A program made the position numbers and the translations under genes. The notes under the pieces were generated by a model, which saw only the letters and a program-made list of their open reading frames with translations, did no database searches and was not told the DNA's origin. Positions 32,645-41,146 of a DNA stretch of 64,000 nt are shown piece after piece. The first letter of the stretch is position 1, and each line of letters begins with the position of its first letter. Source of the stretch: Hymenobacter sp. H14-R3. Lineage in GTDB: Bacteria > Bacteroidota > Bacteroidia > Cytophagales > Hymenobacteraceae. Where the stretch lies: NCBI RefSeq assembly GCF_030063445.1, contig NZ_JASITD010000007.1:1-64000 (forward strand), given 5' to 3'.

Positions 32645-33994
32645 TTAGTCTTGAGTTGCTTTGTCCTTTTGCGCAATCTCGATGCGGGGCAGCATGGCGG
32701 CCGGCTCGGGGCGGCGCTCCTCGGGCACCGAGCGGCCTTGCAGGGCCAGCTGGTGGCGGGCCTCGTCAAACTCGCCCTCGCTCTTGGCCACTACCAGCGT
32801 GGCAATGCCGTTGCCGATGACGTTGGTGATGGCCCGCGCCTCGCTCATAAAGCGGTCCACGCCCAGCAGCAGGGCCACGCTCTCGACGGGAATCACTTTG
32901 GTGGCCGCCAGCGTGGAGGCCAGCACAATGAAGCCCGAGCCCGTAACGCCCGCCGCGCCCTTGCTCGTGACCACCAGAATGGCAATCAGCGAGAGCTGCT
33001 GCGTGAGCGAAAGCGGAATGTTAAAGGCCTGAGCCAGAAAGATAACCGCAATGGATAGGTAAATGGAAGTGCCATCGAGGTTGAAGGAGTAGCCCGTGGG
33101 AATAACCAGGCCGGCCACCGAGCGCGAGCAGCCGTAGCGCTCCATCTTGTCAATCATGCGGGGCAGGGCCGACTCGGACGACGAGGTGCCCAGCACCAGC
33201 AAAATCTCTTCCTTGATAAAGCTCAGATAAGGCCCCAGGCGCAGCTTGTAGTAGCGCATAATGAGGTTGAGCACCACAAAAATGAACAGAAACATGGTGG
33301 CGTACACCACCAGCATAAGCTTGGCCAGCGGCAGCAGCGTGGCAATGCCATACTTGCCAATGGTGAAGGCCATGCCCCCAAATGCGCCAATGGGAGCCAG
33401 CTTCATCACCATAGCCAGCACCGCAAACATGGCGTGCGACAGCCGGTCGAAGGTTTTGACCAGCGGCTGCGCGTAGTCGCCCAGCTTGTTGAGGGCCAGG
33501 CCAAAGAGTACCGAAAATAACAGTACTTGCAGGATGTCGCCCTTGGCGAAGGCACCCACCACGTTGTCGGGCACGATGTGGGTAAGGAACTCGACCCAGT
33601 TCATTTCGCCGGCCTGGGCGGTGAATTTGGCCGCCTCGGCCGTCTTCTTGCCGTCTTGCAGCACGGCCTGGGCCGTGGCCTGCACGCCCGCGCCCGGCTG
33701 GGTAAGGTTGGCCACCAAAATGCCGATGCCCAGGGCCAGCGTGGTTACTACCTCAAAGTATAGCAGCGCTTTACCGCCCACGCGGCCCACCTTTTGCAGG
33801 CTGCCCATGCCCGCAATCCCCAGCACCACCGTGAGGAAAATGATGGGCGTAATCAGCATTTTGATGAGGCTGATAAACGTGTCGGCAATCGGCTTGAGGG
33901 CCGCGCCGAACGCAGGAAACAGCGCGCCCACGAGCACGCCCAGGGCGATGGCGGTGAGCACCTGCACGGTGAGGTTGGAAAAAGCGCGTTGCAT
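32645..33994 (-). CDS. Dicarboxylate/amino acid:cation symporter (DctA/GltP-like)
   Basis: A 449-residue inner-membrane protein of the DAACS family. It has eight helices with two re-entrant loops; the serine-rich HP1 motif appears in [16 protein letters not shown], the TM7 NxDGT motif in [21 protein letters not shown], and the HP2 region in [25 protein letters not shown] near the C-terminus resembles DctA. It takes up C4-dicarboxylates or glutamate/aspartate with Na+ or H+. A decayed MHS-family transporter remnant lies upstream, suggesting a former organic-acid uptake locus. Confidence 0.92.
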   Translation of the reverse strand: MQRAFSNLTVQVLTAIALGVLVGALFPAFGAALKPIADTFISLIKMLITPIIFLTVVLGIAGMGSLQKVGRVGGKALLYFEVVTTLALGIGILVANLTQPGAGVQATAQAVLQDGKKTAEAAKFTAQAGEMNWVEFLTHIVPDNVVGAFAKGDILQVLLFSVLFGLALNKLGDYAQPLVKTFDRLSHAMFAVLAMVMKLAPIGAFGGMAFTIGKYGIATLLPLAKLMLVVYATMFLFIFVVLNLIMRYYKLRLGPYLSFIKEEILLVLGTSSSESALPRMIDKMERYGCSRSVAGLVIPTGYSFNLDGTSIYLSIAVIFLAQAFNIPLSLTQQLSLIAILVVTSKGAAGVTGSGFIVLASTLAATKVIPVESVALLLGVDRFMSEARAITNVIGNGIATLVVAKSEGEFDEARHQLALQGRSVPEERRPEPAAMLPRIEIAQKDKATQD

Positions 33995-34089
33995 GAATGG
34001 GGAGAGCTGAGAATTAATTAATTGACTATCAAGTATTTACTGAAAATACTGATTAGTAGCATGCCGTGGAATAGCCAAGTAGCTGCTTG

Positions 34090-34578
34090 TCAGGCTGATA
34101 GGTATTTGTTGAGCTGCGAGGTTTTGCAGGTGCCCTGCACGGTGAGGAGCACCACCAGCGAAATGCCCACGCACACCGCGGTGTACCAGTGGCAACAGGC
34201 TTTATGGCCGATGCCTTTGCACCAGAGCGCGCTATACTCGGCGGGGCCGCCAAGCACGGCCACCCCGGGCGCGTGCGGCAGCCCAACGCCCAGCGCCCGG
34301 ATTTCGACCGGAAACAGCACGGCCTTTACCAGGGCGTTGCTGCCGCTGTAGCCGCCCACGGTGGGGCGCGCCACCACCAGCAGCGCCGGGAAGCTGGCAT
34401 TGGCCGCCACCTTGGGCATGTGCGCGGTATTCACCAAAAGCTTGAGCATGGGAGTAGTGAAGGTGGAAAAAGCCTGCGTGACGCGGCGCGACAGGGCCGC
34501 GCGCACGCTGGCAAAGCCCAGGCTCAGCACGAAAAAGGTGATGACCGCGGAGGCGAGCGGGTAACTGCCCCGTCGCTA
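34090..34578 (-). pseudogene. C-terminal remnant of an MHS-family MFS transporter (KgtP/ProP-like)
   Basis: About 160 codons on the minus strand keep an intact frame to a natural C-terminus. They resemble the last third of alpha-ketoglutarate/proline-betaine permeases: ALVKAVLFPVEIRALGVGL..., AVLGGPAEYSALWCKGIGH and HWYTAVCVGISLVVLLTV. Compared with the family, conserved positions are changed (for example LPHAPG where LPYALT is usual, and CCHWY where WFYWY is usual). The N-terminal two thirds is absent; a stop codon precedes the frame at about 34,580. I read it as a truncated, decaying gene. The small plus-strand protein gene begins just beyond the break. Confidence 0.72.
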
Positions 34579-34651
34579 CGGATAAATCCGGCATTTCGAC
34601 AATCTTTCTGACGTGGTTTGTGTTACTTTACCATACCTTATCCTGCTTCCC

Positions 34652-34828
34652 ATGAACGGTAAAAACCTTTTCAACTTTGGCCCCGCTTTCGGTTATTTCT
34701 TCCGTAAGAACGACCCTAACCGCCAGACCAACTTCAACCTGCGCACCATGCACTTTATCAATAAGCTGAGCATGAGCATATTTTTGGTGGGCCTGTGCGT
34801 ACTGCTCTACCGCTGGTTTATCCGCTAG
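34652..34828 (+). CDS. DUF6728-like small membrane protein
   Basis: A 58-residue protein from the ATG at 34652 (MNGKNLFNFGPAFGYFFRKNDP). The sequence GYFFRKNDPNRQTNFNLRTMHFINKLSMSIFLVGL is a pattern I recall from a small Cytophagales family (DUF6728). It has one C-terminal transmembrane helix (LSMSIFLVGLCVLLYRWF). It starts 16 codons upstream of the MmcQ/YjbR stretch on the same strand and may be co-transcribed with it. Function unknown. Confidence 0.65.
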   Translation: MNGKNLFNFGPAFGYFFRKNDPNRQTNFNLRTMHFINKLSMSIFLVGLCVLLYRWFIR

Positions 34829-34843
34829 CGAAAAGGCGGTGCG

Positions 34844-35203
34844 ATGAACATCGAAGACTACCGCGACTTTTGCCTGGGCTTGCCGGGGGCTACCGAAGAA
34901 ACACCCTTCGGCCCCGACACCCTCGTGTTTAAGGTGGGTGGTAAACTATTTACCCTCACCGACTTGCAAACGTTTGCCAGCATCAACCTGAAGTGCGACC
35001 CCGAGCGCGCCGCCGAGCTGCGCGAACAATACGACTACGTGCGGCCTGGCTTCCACATGAATAAAAGGCACTGGAACACCGTGCTCATCGGCACCGGCGC
35101 TACCAACGCCCAGCTGCACCAGTGGATTACCGACTCTTACCAGCTCATTGTGGCCGCGCTGCCCAAGGCCATGCGGGTAAAAATCGCCCAGGCTGCCAGC
35201 TAA
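34844..35203 (+). CDS. MmcQ/YjbR-family DNA-binding-like protein
   Basis: A 119-residue protein of the MmcQ/YjbR fold (CyaY-like). It shows MNIEDYRDFCLGLPGATEETPFGPDTLVFKVGGKLFTL at the N-terminus, CDPERAAELREQYDYVRPGFHMNKRHWNTVLI in the middle and the final AALPKAMRVKIAQA. This family is annotated as DNA-binding from structure, and its role is not established. It begins 15 bases after the small membrane protein gene. Confidence 0.9.
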   Translation: MNIEDYRDFCLGLPGATEETPFGPDTLVFKVGGKLFTLTDLQTFASINLKCDPERAAELREQYDYVRPGFHMNKRHWNTVLIGTGATNAQLHQWITDSYQLIVAALPKAMRVKIAQAAS

Positions 35204-35644
35204 CCAAAAGCAGTGGGGTGCCAGCTGCTGCGCTGGCTTGCGCAACGGCGTTGAAGGTGCCGGGGCCGGGCCGCCTGCTTCGGCACCGCGCGCCGCCGCC
35301 GGTAGCCGGGCTTTGAGAAGGCCGTAGCCGGCCGGTGTTGCCCTGCCCCAGGCAGGCCACTGCGGGCGGGCTAACAAGTTTTTCTGGGTGTTTTTAAGCT
35401 GTTGAGGCACTGTACTATAGCGCCATGTGCGGCTGCGCAACCGCCGCTGCATTTTGCTGGCTACCAATAGCTAGCGAAGCTCATTCCCATGGGGATAAAC
35501 TTAATTTTTTGGATGTTTCGAAGAAATAACCTGATTGTCAAGCTATAAGCATTTGCGGGTACTACGCCGTTGGGGGTAAAATGAGACGATAAAGATAATT
35601 TTATGCATTATCTTTATAAAACACTTCATTCTCAACTGCTTTTT
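35204..35644. other. Non-coding stretch upstream of the discoidin protein gene
   Basis: About 440 bases without a gene. The first part (35204-35360) is GC-rich with Gly/Ala/Pro-type composition in every frame and no start with a coherent protein. From 35,480 on it is AT-rich (AACTTAATTTTTTGGATG). A perfect 10-bp palindrome lies at 35589-35617, 28 bases before the gene start. Confidence 0.6.
35589..35617. promoter_or_regulatory. Palindrome upstream of the T9SS discoidin gene
   Basis: ATAAAGATAA at 35589-35598 and TTATCTTTAT at 35608-35617 are perfect inverted copies around a 9-base spacer. AT-rich and in the leader of the discoidin gene, it could be an operator or an RNA hairpin. Confidence 0.4.
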
Positions 35645-37093
35645 ATGAAAACTCACTTACTCGCGGGTATTACGCTCCTGGTGCTTTGCCTGCTGGCCGG
35701 TAGCAACGCGCTATTCGCCCAAAACCTCAACTTGGCAGCTGGCATAAAGCCCATTAGCTCGTCGCAGGAAAATGCGGACTTCCCGGCTAGCTACGCCACC
35801 GATAACAACCAGGCCACGCGCTGGTCGAGCCAGTTTGCCGACCCGCAGTCGCTGGTAATCGACTTGGGTACGGTGCAGTCCATCGACCGGGTGCGCATCA
35901 GCTGGGAAGTGGCGTATGCGAAGGATTTTGAGGTGCAGGTTTCCAATGACGGCATCAACTACACAACCGCCAGAAAGGTGACCGGCAACACACCCGTAAA
36001 CCAGAACTCTAAGTTCATAAACGAGCTGGCCAACCTGGGCACTATTGGCCGCTACGTGCGTATGCTGGGCACGGCCCGCGCTACGCCCTATGGCTACTCC
36101 ATCTTCGAGTTTGAGGTGTATGGCTTCACGGGCGCGGCCGCTAGCCTGGCGCTGAGCAAGGAGGCAGAAGCCTCGAACACGCAGGCCAACTTTACCCCGG
36201 CGATGGCTTTCGACGGCGACCCTACCACGCGCTGGTCAACGCTGTTTACCACCAACCAGAACCTGGAGATAGACCTGGGCCAGACGGCCACCATCTCGCG
36301 CGTTTACCTCAACTGGGAGGCCGCGTACGGTGTCAATTTCGAGTTGCAGGTGTCGGCCGATAAGAATAATTGGGTAACGTTTGCCACTTTTACCAACAAC
36401 CAGGTGTACTACAATGAGTACGGGGTAGTGGCGAGCGGGCGCTACGTGCGCATGCTGGGGGCCAGCGGGGGGCAGAACAACGGGGGCTTCTCCATTTTTG
36501 AGCTGCAGCTATTCGGGTCGTTTACGCCATTGCCGGTTTCGCTCACCAGCTTTGTAGCGGTGCCGCAGGGCAGTAGCGTGGCCGTAACCTGGACCACCGC
36601 CACCGAACTAAACAACGCCGGCTTCGAAGTGCAGCGCTCTGCTAATAGCCTGGATTTTAGCACCTTGTCAAAGGTGGCCGGCGCGGGCAATAGCGCGACC
36701 ATCCATGCCTACCACTACCTCGACGCCGCGCCGCTGGCTACTACGGGCTACTACCGCCTCAAGCAAACCGACCAGGATGGCAAAACGGCATATGGCCCGG
36801 TGGTGGCTGTAGCGGGCGTGGGTCGGGCCGTTGTCACGGCCACCATCAGCGTGTACCCCAACCCCACGGCCGACCAGGCCACTGTGGAGTGGGACGCCAG
36901 CGCGGCCAGCCCCGTGCGCTGGCACCTCACCAGCAGCACTGGCCAGGTAGTGCACACCGAAACCCTGGCCGCGCAGGCCGGCCACAACGCCCAGGCCATC
37001 GACCTGCGGCCCTACGCCACCGGCAGCTACGTGCTAACCGTGGAAACGGCGGGCCAGGTGCTGGGCCGCACGCGCATTCAAAAGAGTAACTAA
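35645..37093 (+). CDS. T9SS-exported protein with two F5/8-type C (discoidin) domains
   Basis: 482 residues from the ATG at 35645, which opens a signal peptide (MKTHLLAGITLLVLCLLAG, cleaved near ALFAQ). Two carbohydrate-binding F5/8-C domains follow: residues about 28-165 (NNQATRWSSQFADPQSLVIDLG and IGRYVRMLGTARATPYGYS) and 170-300 (DPTTRWSTLFTTNQNLEIDLG, VVASGRYVRMLGA). Next comes a fibronectin-like region (LPVSLTSFVAV...) and a type A T9SS sorting domain in the last 80 residues (SVYPNPTADQATVEW, TSSTGQVVHTETL). It is exported across the outer membrane and probably binds polysaccharide. It carries no catalytic domain. Confidence 0.9.
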   Translation: MKTHLLAGITLLVLCLLAGSNALFAQNLNLAAGIKPISSSQENADFPASYATDNNQATRWSSQFADPQSLVIDLGTVQSIDRVRISWEVAYAKDFEVQVSNDGINYTTARKVTGNTPVNQNSKFINELANLGTIGRYVRMLGTARATPYGYSIFEFEVYGFTGAAASLALSKEAEASNTQANFTPAMAFDGDPTTRWSTLFTTNQNLEIDLGQTATISRVYLNWEAAYGVNFELQVSADKNNWVTFATFTNNQVYYNEYGVVASGRYVRMLGASGGQNNGGFSIFELQLFGSFTPLPVSLTSFVAVPQGSSVAVTWTTATELNNAGFEVQRSANSLDFSTLSKVAGAGNSATIHAYHYLDAAPLATTGYYRLKQTDQDGKTAYGPVVAVAGVGRAVVTATISVYPNPTADQATVEWDASAASPVRWHLTSSTGQVVHTETLAAQAGHNAQAIDLRPYATGSYVLTVETAGQVLGRTRIQKSN

Positions 37094-37113
37094 GTACCGA
37101 AACAAACTTAGGA

Positions 37114-37190
37114 AGCCACTGCTAATCAGCCAAAGAGGAAGCCCCGCCGAGTAATCGGCGGGGCTTCCTCTTTCGCTGATTAGCAGTGGC
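37114..37190. terminator. Bidirectional terminator hairpin
   Basis: About 36 bases at 37114-37150 (GCCACTGCTAATCAGC, then AAAGAGGAAGCCCCGCCGA) are inverted at 37155-37190 with one mismatch. It lies between convergent genes, and its outer end coincides with the first base of the M14 stop codon. Confidence 0.9.
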
Positions 37191-39829
37191 TATTGCCCCA
37201 CCAGGAATACGGCGTTGCCAAACAAGAGCTTACCGCTCTGCCAGAAGGCGCGGAACAAGGGGTTGTCGCCGAGGTAGATAACCTGGCCGCGGCCCAGGTC
37301 CTGCTCGCCCAGCACGAAGGTGTCGACCAGCTCTTTGCGGGCCTTGCTGCCGCTGAAGCCGGCGTAGTAGCCGTTCTTCTTAATGACGCCCACGTTCCAG
37401 CCACCTTTAGGTAAGAACTTGTAGCTGAGCGGGGTACGAATGAGGGCTGAGTAGGTGCCGCCGTAGCCGAAGGCCAGCGGGTGCGTGTTGTCGAGCTGCA
37501 CCTGGTAGATGGTGCCCAGGGCCTGGTTTTCGGTGCTTTCGCGGTCGGCGGTGCCGTAGCGGCGCAGGGGCAGGTAGGGGTTGGTGGCCTCCGCTTTTTT
37601 GAGAGCCACCGAATCGGCGGTTTTGGCTTTGAGCAGGAAGTCTTTCTTATTGGCCAGGAATTTCATGGCGCCTTCCATCGCAATGAGCTTGCCGCCGCCG
37701 CGCACCCAGGCCTTGAGGCTTTCGAGGGCCGGGGCGGGGTAAATATCCTGGTAATTGCCGTCGGGCAGGATGAGCACGTCGATTTTCGACATATTCACCC
37801 GGCTCAGGTAGTCGGTACCCAACACGGTAATGGGGTAGCCGATTTGCTGCTCGAAGAAGTGCCATACCTCGCCAAACGCCGTAGCGTCGACGCCCGGCCC
37901 GGCCACCACGGCCACCGTGGGCTGCTTCACAAAGTGCACACTACCAGAGCCTAAGTCGTGGCCGGTAGTGGAAAAGCCTGACTTAACAGCGCGCACCACC
38001 GTGCCCGCCGAGTCGGCCTGGGCCCGCACCAGCTGGTCGAGCTGCGCGCCCAGCGCCTCGTTGCCGGTGCGCGTGATGATGAGCGTGCCGGGGGTATACT
38101 TTTGGCCCTCGGCCTCGAAGGCCTGCTCGGCGAAGCGCACTTTCACCTTCTTCTGGAGCAGCTGGCTCAGGAAGCGCACGTCTTGCAGGTTGTTCCAGCG
38201 GGCCAGGTAGGCGTAGGGTTTGTCGGTGGGCGCGGCGGCGCTGCCCTTCACCACGGCCGGGGTGGGAGTGGGGCCGCTGGCGTCGAGGCGCTCGGCCAGG
38301 GCGTAGGCCTTCACCCCAAACGAGTAGGGCAGGGCCCAGGAAGTAATGTCGTAGGTGAGCGAGTCTTCGAGCTGCGGGCGGGGCTCAAACAGCACTTTCA
38401 CGAGCGTCGATTTGGGCTGGTACATGCTCACCAGCACGTCGTGGGGCTGCACGGTTACGGCCTCCGTTTTGCCGCTGCTGTAGTTGAAGCCCTTGGTTTT
38501 GAGCTGCTTGGGCGCAAAGCCGTAGTCGATTTGCTGGCGCTCCAGGTACTGCGTGAGCATGCGCAGCTGGCCGGGGTCGTTGCCGGAGGCCAGCACGTAG
38601 GTTTTGTAGGCACCGCCGGGCTTGGTTTTGGCGTTGGTGAAGTAGGCCTGGAACTCGCGCAGCAGGTCGTCGTGGCGCTCGGCGGTGGCCTGAATAGTGG
38701 CCCGGCTGGCGGCGTGGTGGTGGGCAATGCGCTGGGCCAGCGTCAGCGTGTCGCCGTCGGTGCGGGCGTAGGCCACGCCGGCCGGGCCGCCGCCGCCCTG
38801 CTCATACGTCATGCCGATGGCCCCGTTGAAGCTGGGCCAGGTATCGCCGTAAGTGGGGGCAAACAGGTCGTAGACCTCGCGGGTGAAGTACAGCCAGTTA
38901 TTGGCATCAAACACCTTGCGGTTGTAGTCGCCAATCACGTTTTGGAACTGGCGCTGCCAGGGCGTGATGTCGGCGTGAAACGGCTTGGCGGCCGGCGAGA
39001 AGTAGTACGAGTTATTCGGCCCCATCTCGTGGAAGTCGGCGTGTACCTGGGGCAACCACTTATTATAGAGCACAATGCGCTGGCGGCTTTCCTGCTGGGT
39101 TTGCCAGGCCCAGTCGCGGTTCAGGTCGAAGTAGTAGTGGTTGTAGCGCCCGCCGGGCCAGGGCTCGTGGTGCTCCCACGAGTCGGGGCCGGCGTTGGGG
39201 TTCTGGTTGCGCACGCGGTTGTACCAGTTCACGTAGCGGTCGTGGCCGTCGGGGTTCACGCAGGGGTCCACCACCACCACCGTATTCTTCAGCCAGCCCT
39301 GCATTTGGGCATCCTGGGGGTTGGCCAGGTCATAGAGCACTTGCAGCACGGCCTCCGAGCTCACGGCCTCGTTGCCGTGCACGTTGTAGCTGAGCCAGGC
39401 TACGGCCGGCAGCTGGCGGCTGGCCACGCCGCCTTCGAGGCTGGCCAGCCGGCGGTCATTGAGCTGAATAGCAGCCAGTTTGCTAAAATTCTCGGCGTTG
39501 CCGATTTCGACTACCTCCAGCGTGCGCTTCTCGTAGGTTTGGCCGTAGCGCGTGATGCGCATGCGGCCGGGTGCGTGGGCCACCACGTGGGCGGCGTAGC
39601 GCAGCACATCGGCCTGCGGGGTAAACTGGCTGCCCAGCGCATAGCCCAGAAACTGGGCCGGCGTGAGCAGCGGGCCGGCCGCATCGGCCGCCGCCGTTGG
39701 AGGCAGGGCAGGGCCGGGCGGGGTGGTTTGGGCGTGGCTGGCGGTGCTGGCTAACAGGCTGGCCACTAGGGCCGTGCTGCACAGGCAGCGCCTGGCAGCA
39801 GGGGTGAGAAAAGCAGCGTAAACAGGCAT
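37190..39829 (-). CDS. Secreted M14-family zinc carboxypeptidase, long form
   Basis: About 879 residues from the ATG ending at 39829 (or the ATG directly before it, ending at 39832). A signal peptide (CLCSTALVASLLASTASHAQ) is present. The zinc site is in WLSYNVHGNEAVSSEAVLQVLYDL (His, Glu) and VHADFHEMGPNNSYYF (His), with YEQGGGG nearby. The first 400 residues form the peptidase domain. The rest is a long helical/beta extension with a Rossmann-like KIDVLILPDG...SLKAWVRGGGKLIAMEG segment resembling a class I glutamine amidotransferase-like domain. It resembles Cytophagales M14 peptidases of about 850-900 residues. Substrate unknown. Confidence 0.88.
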   Translation of the reverse strand: MPVYAAFLTPAARRCLCSTALVASLLASTASHAQTTPPGPALPPTAAADAAGPLLTPAQFLGYALGSQFTPQADVLRYAAHVVAHAPGRMRITRYGQTYEKRTLEVVEIGNAENFSKLAAIQLNDRRLASLEGGVASRQLPAVAWLSYNVHGNEAVSSEAVLQVLYDLANPQDAQMQGWLKNTVVVVDPCVNPDGHDRYVNWYNRVRNQNPNAGPDSWEHHEPWPGGRYNHYYFDLNRDWAWQTQQESRQRIVLYNKWLPQVHADFHEMGPNNSYYFSPAAKPFHADITPWQRQFQNVIGDYNRKVFDANNWLYFTREVYDLFAPTYGDTWPSFNGAIGMTYEQGGGGPAGVAYARTDGDTLTLAQRIAHHHAASRATIQATAERHDDLLREFQAYFTNAKTKPGGAYKTYVLASGNDPGQLRMLTQYLERQQIDYGFAPKQLKTKGFNYSSGKTEAVTVQPHDVLVSMYQPKSTLVKVLFEPRPQLEDSLTYDITSWALPYSFGVKAYALAERLDASGPTPTPAVVKGSAAAPTDKPYAYLARWNNLQDVRFLSQLLQKKVKVRFAEQAFEAEGQKYTPGTLIITRTGNEALGAQLDQLVRAQADSAGTVVRAVKSGFSTTGHDLGSGSVHFVKQPTVAVVAGPGVDATAFGEVWHFFEQQIGYPITVLGTDYLSRVNMSKIDVLILPDGNYQDIYPAPALESLKAWVRGGGKLIAMEGAMKFLANKKDFLLKAKTADSVALKKAEATNPYLPLRRYGTADRESTENQALGTIYQVQLDNTHPLAFGYGGTYSALIRTPLSYKFLPKGGWNVGVIKKNGYYAGFSGSKARKELVDTFVLGEQDLGRGQVIYLGDNPLFRAFWQSGKLLFGNAVFLVGQ

Positions 39830-39950
39830 CATAGGGAGCACAAGAAACGGGTAAGGTGCCACAAGGTAGGGGGCAAAAACGAGGTATTGTCCCCTAAAAC
39901 CGCCGCATTTTACCTTATTGCCCGCTTCAGCCAAAGCTAGCGTGCCGCGT

Positions 39951-39958
39951 AACTTTGG
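39951..39958 (+). promoter_or_regulatory. Candidate -7 box directly at the rlmF start
   Basis: TAACTTTG matches TAnnTTTG and ends three bases before the rlmF ATG at 39962, so transcription would begin at or next to the start codon (leaderless mRNA). Confidence 0.45.
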
Positions 39959-39961
39959 AGT

Positions 39962-40936
39962 ATGACCAAACCGCCCAAAGACCTACTCGCCAGCAAGGAC
40001 GTGCTGCACCCGCGCAATCCGCACCGCGAGCGCTACGATTTTCCCGAATTAATTAAGGCCAGCCCGGCGCTCGCCGCCTTTGTGCAAGTCAATCAGTTTG
40101 GCAACGAATCGGTGGATTTTGCCAACCCCGCGGCCGTTACGGCGCTCAACCAGGCGCTGCTCAAGCACTTCTACGGCATTGCCAACTGGGATATTCCGGC
40201 CGGCTACCTGTGCCCGCCCATCCCGGGCCGGGCCGATTACTTGCATTATCTTGCTGATTTACTGGCCGATAGCAACGGCGGCGTAATACCGCGCGGCAAA
40301 ACCATTTCGGTGCTCGACATCGGCGTGGGGGCCAACTGCATCTACCCCATCATTGGGCACCAGGCCTACGGCTGGCGCTTCGTGGGCTCCGAAACCGACC
40401 CCGTGGCCCTGGCCGCCGCCCGCAACATCGTGGCCGCCAACCCCGCCCTGATGGGCAGCGTCGATTGCCGGCTCCAGCCCGAGGCCAGCCACTTGCTCAC
40501 GGGCGTGGTGAAGCGCGGCGAGGTGTTCGACGCCGTGATGTGCAACCCGCCTTTTTACCCTTCGCTGGCCGCCGCTACGGCCGGCACCCACCGCAAAACT
40601 GCCAACCTGGGTAAGGGCCGCCGCCCGGCCCCGGTGCGCAACTTCGGCGGCCAGGACAGCGAGCTGTGGTACCCCGGCGGCGAAGAAGCCTTCGTGCGTA
40701 ACCTGGTGAAAGAAAGCGAGGAAATACCCACCAGCAGCTTCTGGTTTACGGCGCTTATCTCGCAAAGCCAGACATTGCCGGGTATTTACAAAGAGCTGCA
40801 ATGGGCCGAGGCCGTGGACGTGCGCACCATCGAAATGGCCCAGGGCCAGAAGAAAAGCCGCCTGGTGGCCTGGACGTTCCTCACGCCCGAGCAGCAGGCC
40901 GCGCGGCGCGTTTCGCGCTGGGCCAAGGCAAAGTAG
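39962..40936 (+). CDS. rlmF: 23S rRNA (adenine-1618-N6)-methyltransferase
   Basis: A 324-residue enzyme. It shows the RlmF-specific HPRNPHRERYDFPELIKASPALAAFV (about 16-42) and FANPAAVTALNQALLKHFYGIANWDIPAGYLCPPIPGRADYLHYLADLL. The SAM motif I is LDIGVGANCIYPIIG and motif IV is MCNPPFYPS. The C-terminal ALISQSQTLPGIYKELQWAEAVDVRTIEMAQGQKKSRLVAWTFL is a family signature. It methylates A1618 in 23S rRNA. Divergent from the M14 gene; a candidate -7 box lies just upstream of the start. Confidence 0.95.
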   Translation: MTKPPKDLLASKDVLHPRNPHRERYDFPELIKASPALAAFVQVNQFGNESVDFANPAAVTALNQALLKHFYGIANWDIPAGYLCPPIPGRADYLHYLADLLADSNGGVIPRGKTISVLDIGVGANCIYPIIGHQAYGWRFVGSETDPVALAAARNIVAANPALMGSVDCRLQPEASHLLTGVVKRGEVFDAVMCNPPFYPSLAAATAGTHRKTANLGKGRRPAPVRNFGGQDSELWYPGGEEAFVRNLVKESEEIPTSSFWFTALISQSQTLPGIYKELQWAEAVDVRTIEMAQGQKKSRLVAWTFLTPEQQAARRVSRWAKAK

Positions 40937-40948
40937 GGGTATTGTGCT

Positions 40949-41087
40949 GGGGGCAGCCCCACCCCCGGCCCCTCCTCTGCGGGGGAGGGGAGCCGAGAGT
41001 CGATAAGAATAATTGCTCACTAACCATTTTTCATTGCATCAGGCTCCCCTCCCCCGCAGGGGAGGGGCCGGGGGTGGGGCTGCCCCC
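40949..41087. repeat. 46-bp GC-rich inverted repeat with one mismatch
   Basis: The left arm 40949-40994 begins GGGGGCAGCCCCACCCCCGG and the right arm 41042-41087 is its inverted copy with a single difference (CTCCT versus CTCCC). The spacer is 47 bases and AT-rich. Each arm also contains an internal small palindrome (CCCTCCTCTGCGGGGGAGGG). It lies between rlmF and the S9 peptidase gene. Confidence 0.92.
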
Positions 41088-41146
41088 GGAGAGCGACCAG
41101 ATTCCATGCGTCTCCATACCCGCTAGTTACGTCTTTTTCGCCGCTT

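Noticed and set aside
34189..34611. Plus-strand open frame over the MHS remnant
   Set aside because: The minus strand there shows recognisable transporter motifs; the plus-strand translation shows none.
38102..39754. Long plus-strand open frame (550 codons) opposite the M14 gene
   Set aside because: Antisense shadow of a conserved peptidase gene; no domain and biased Gly/Val/Ala content.
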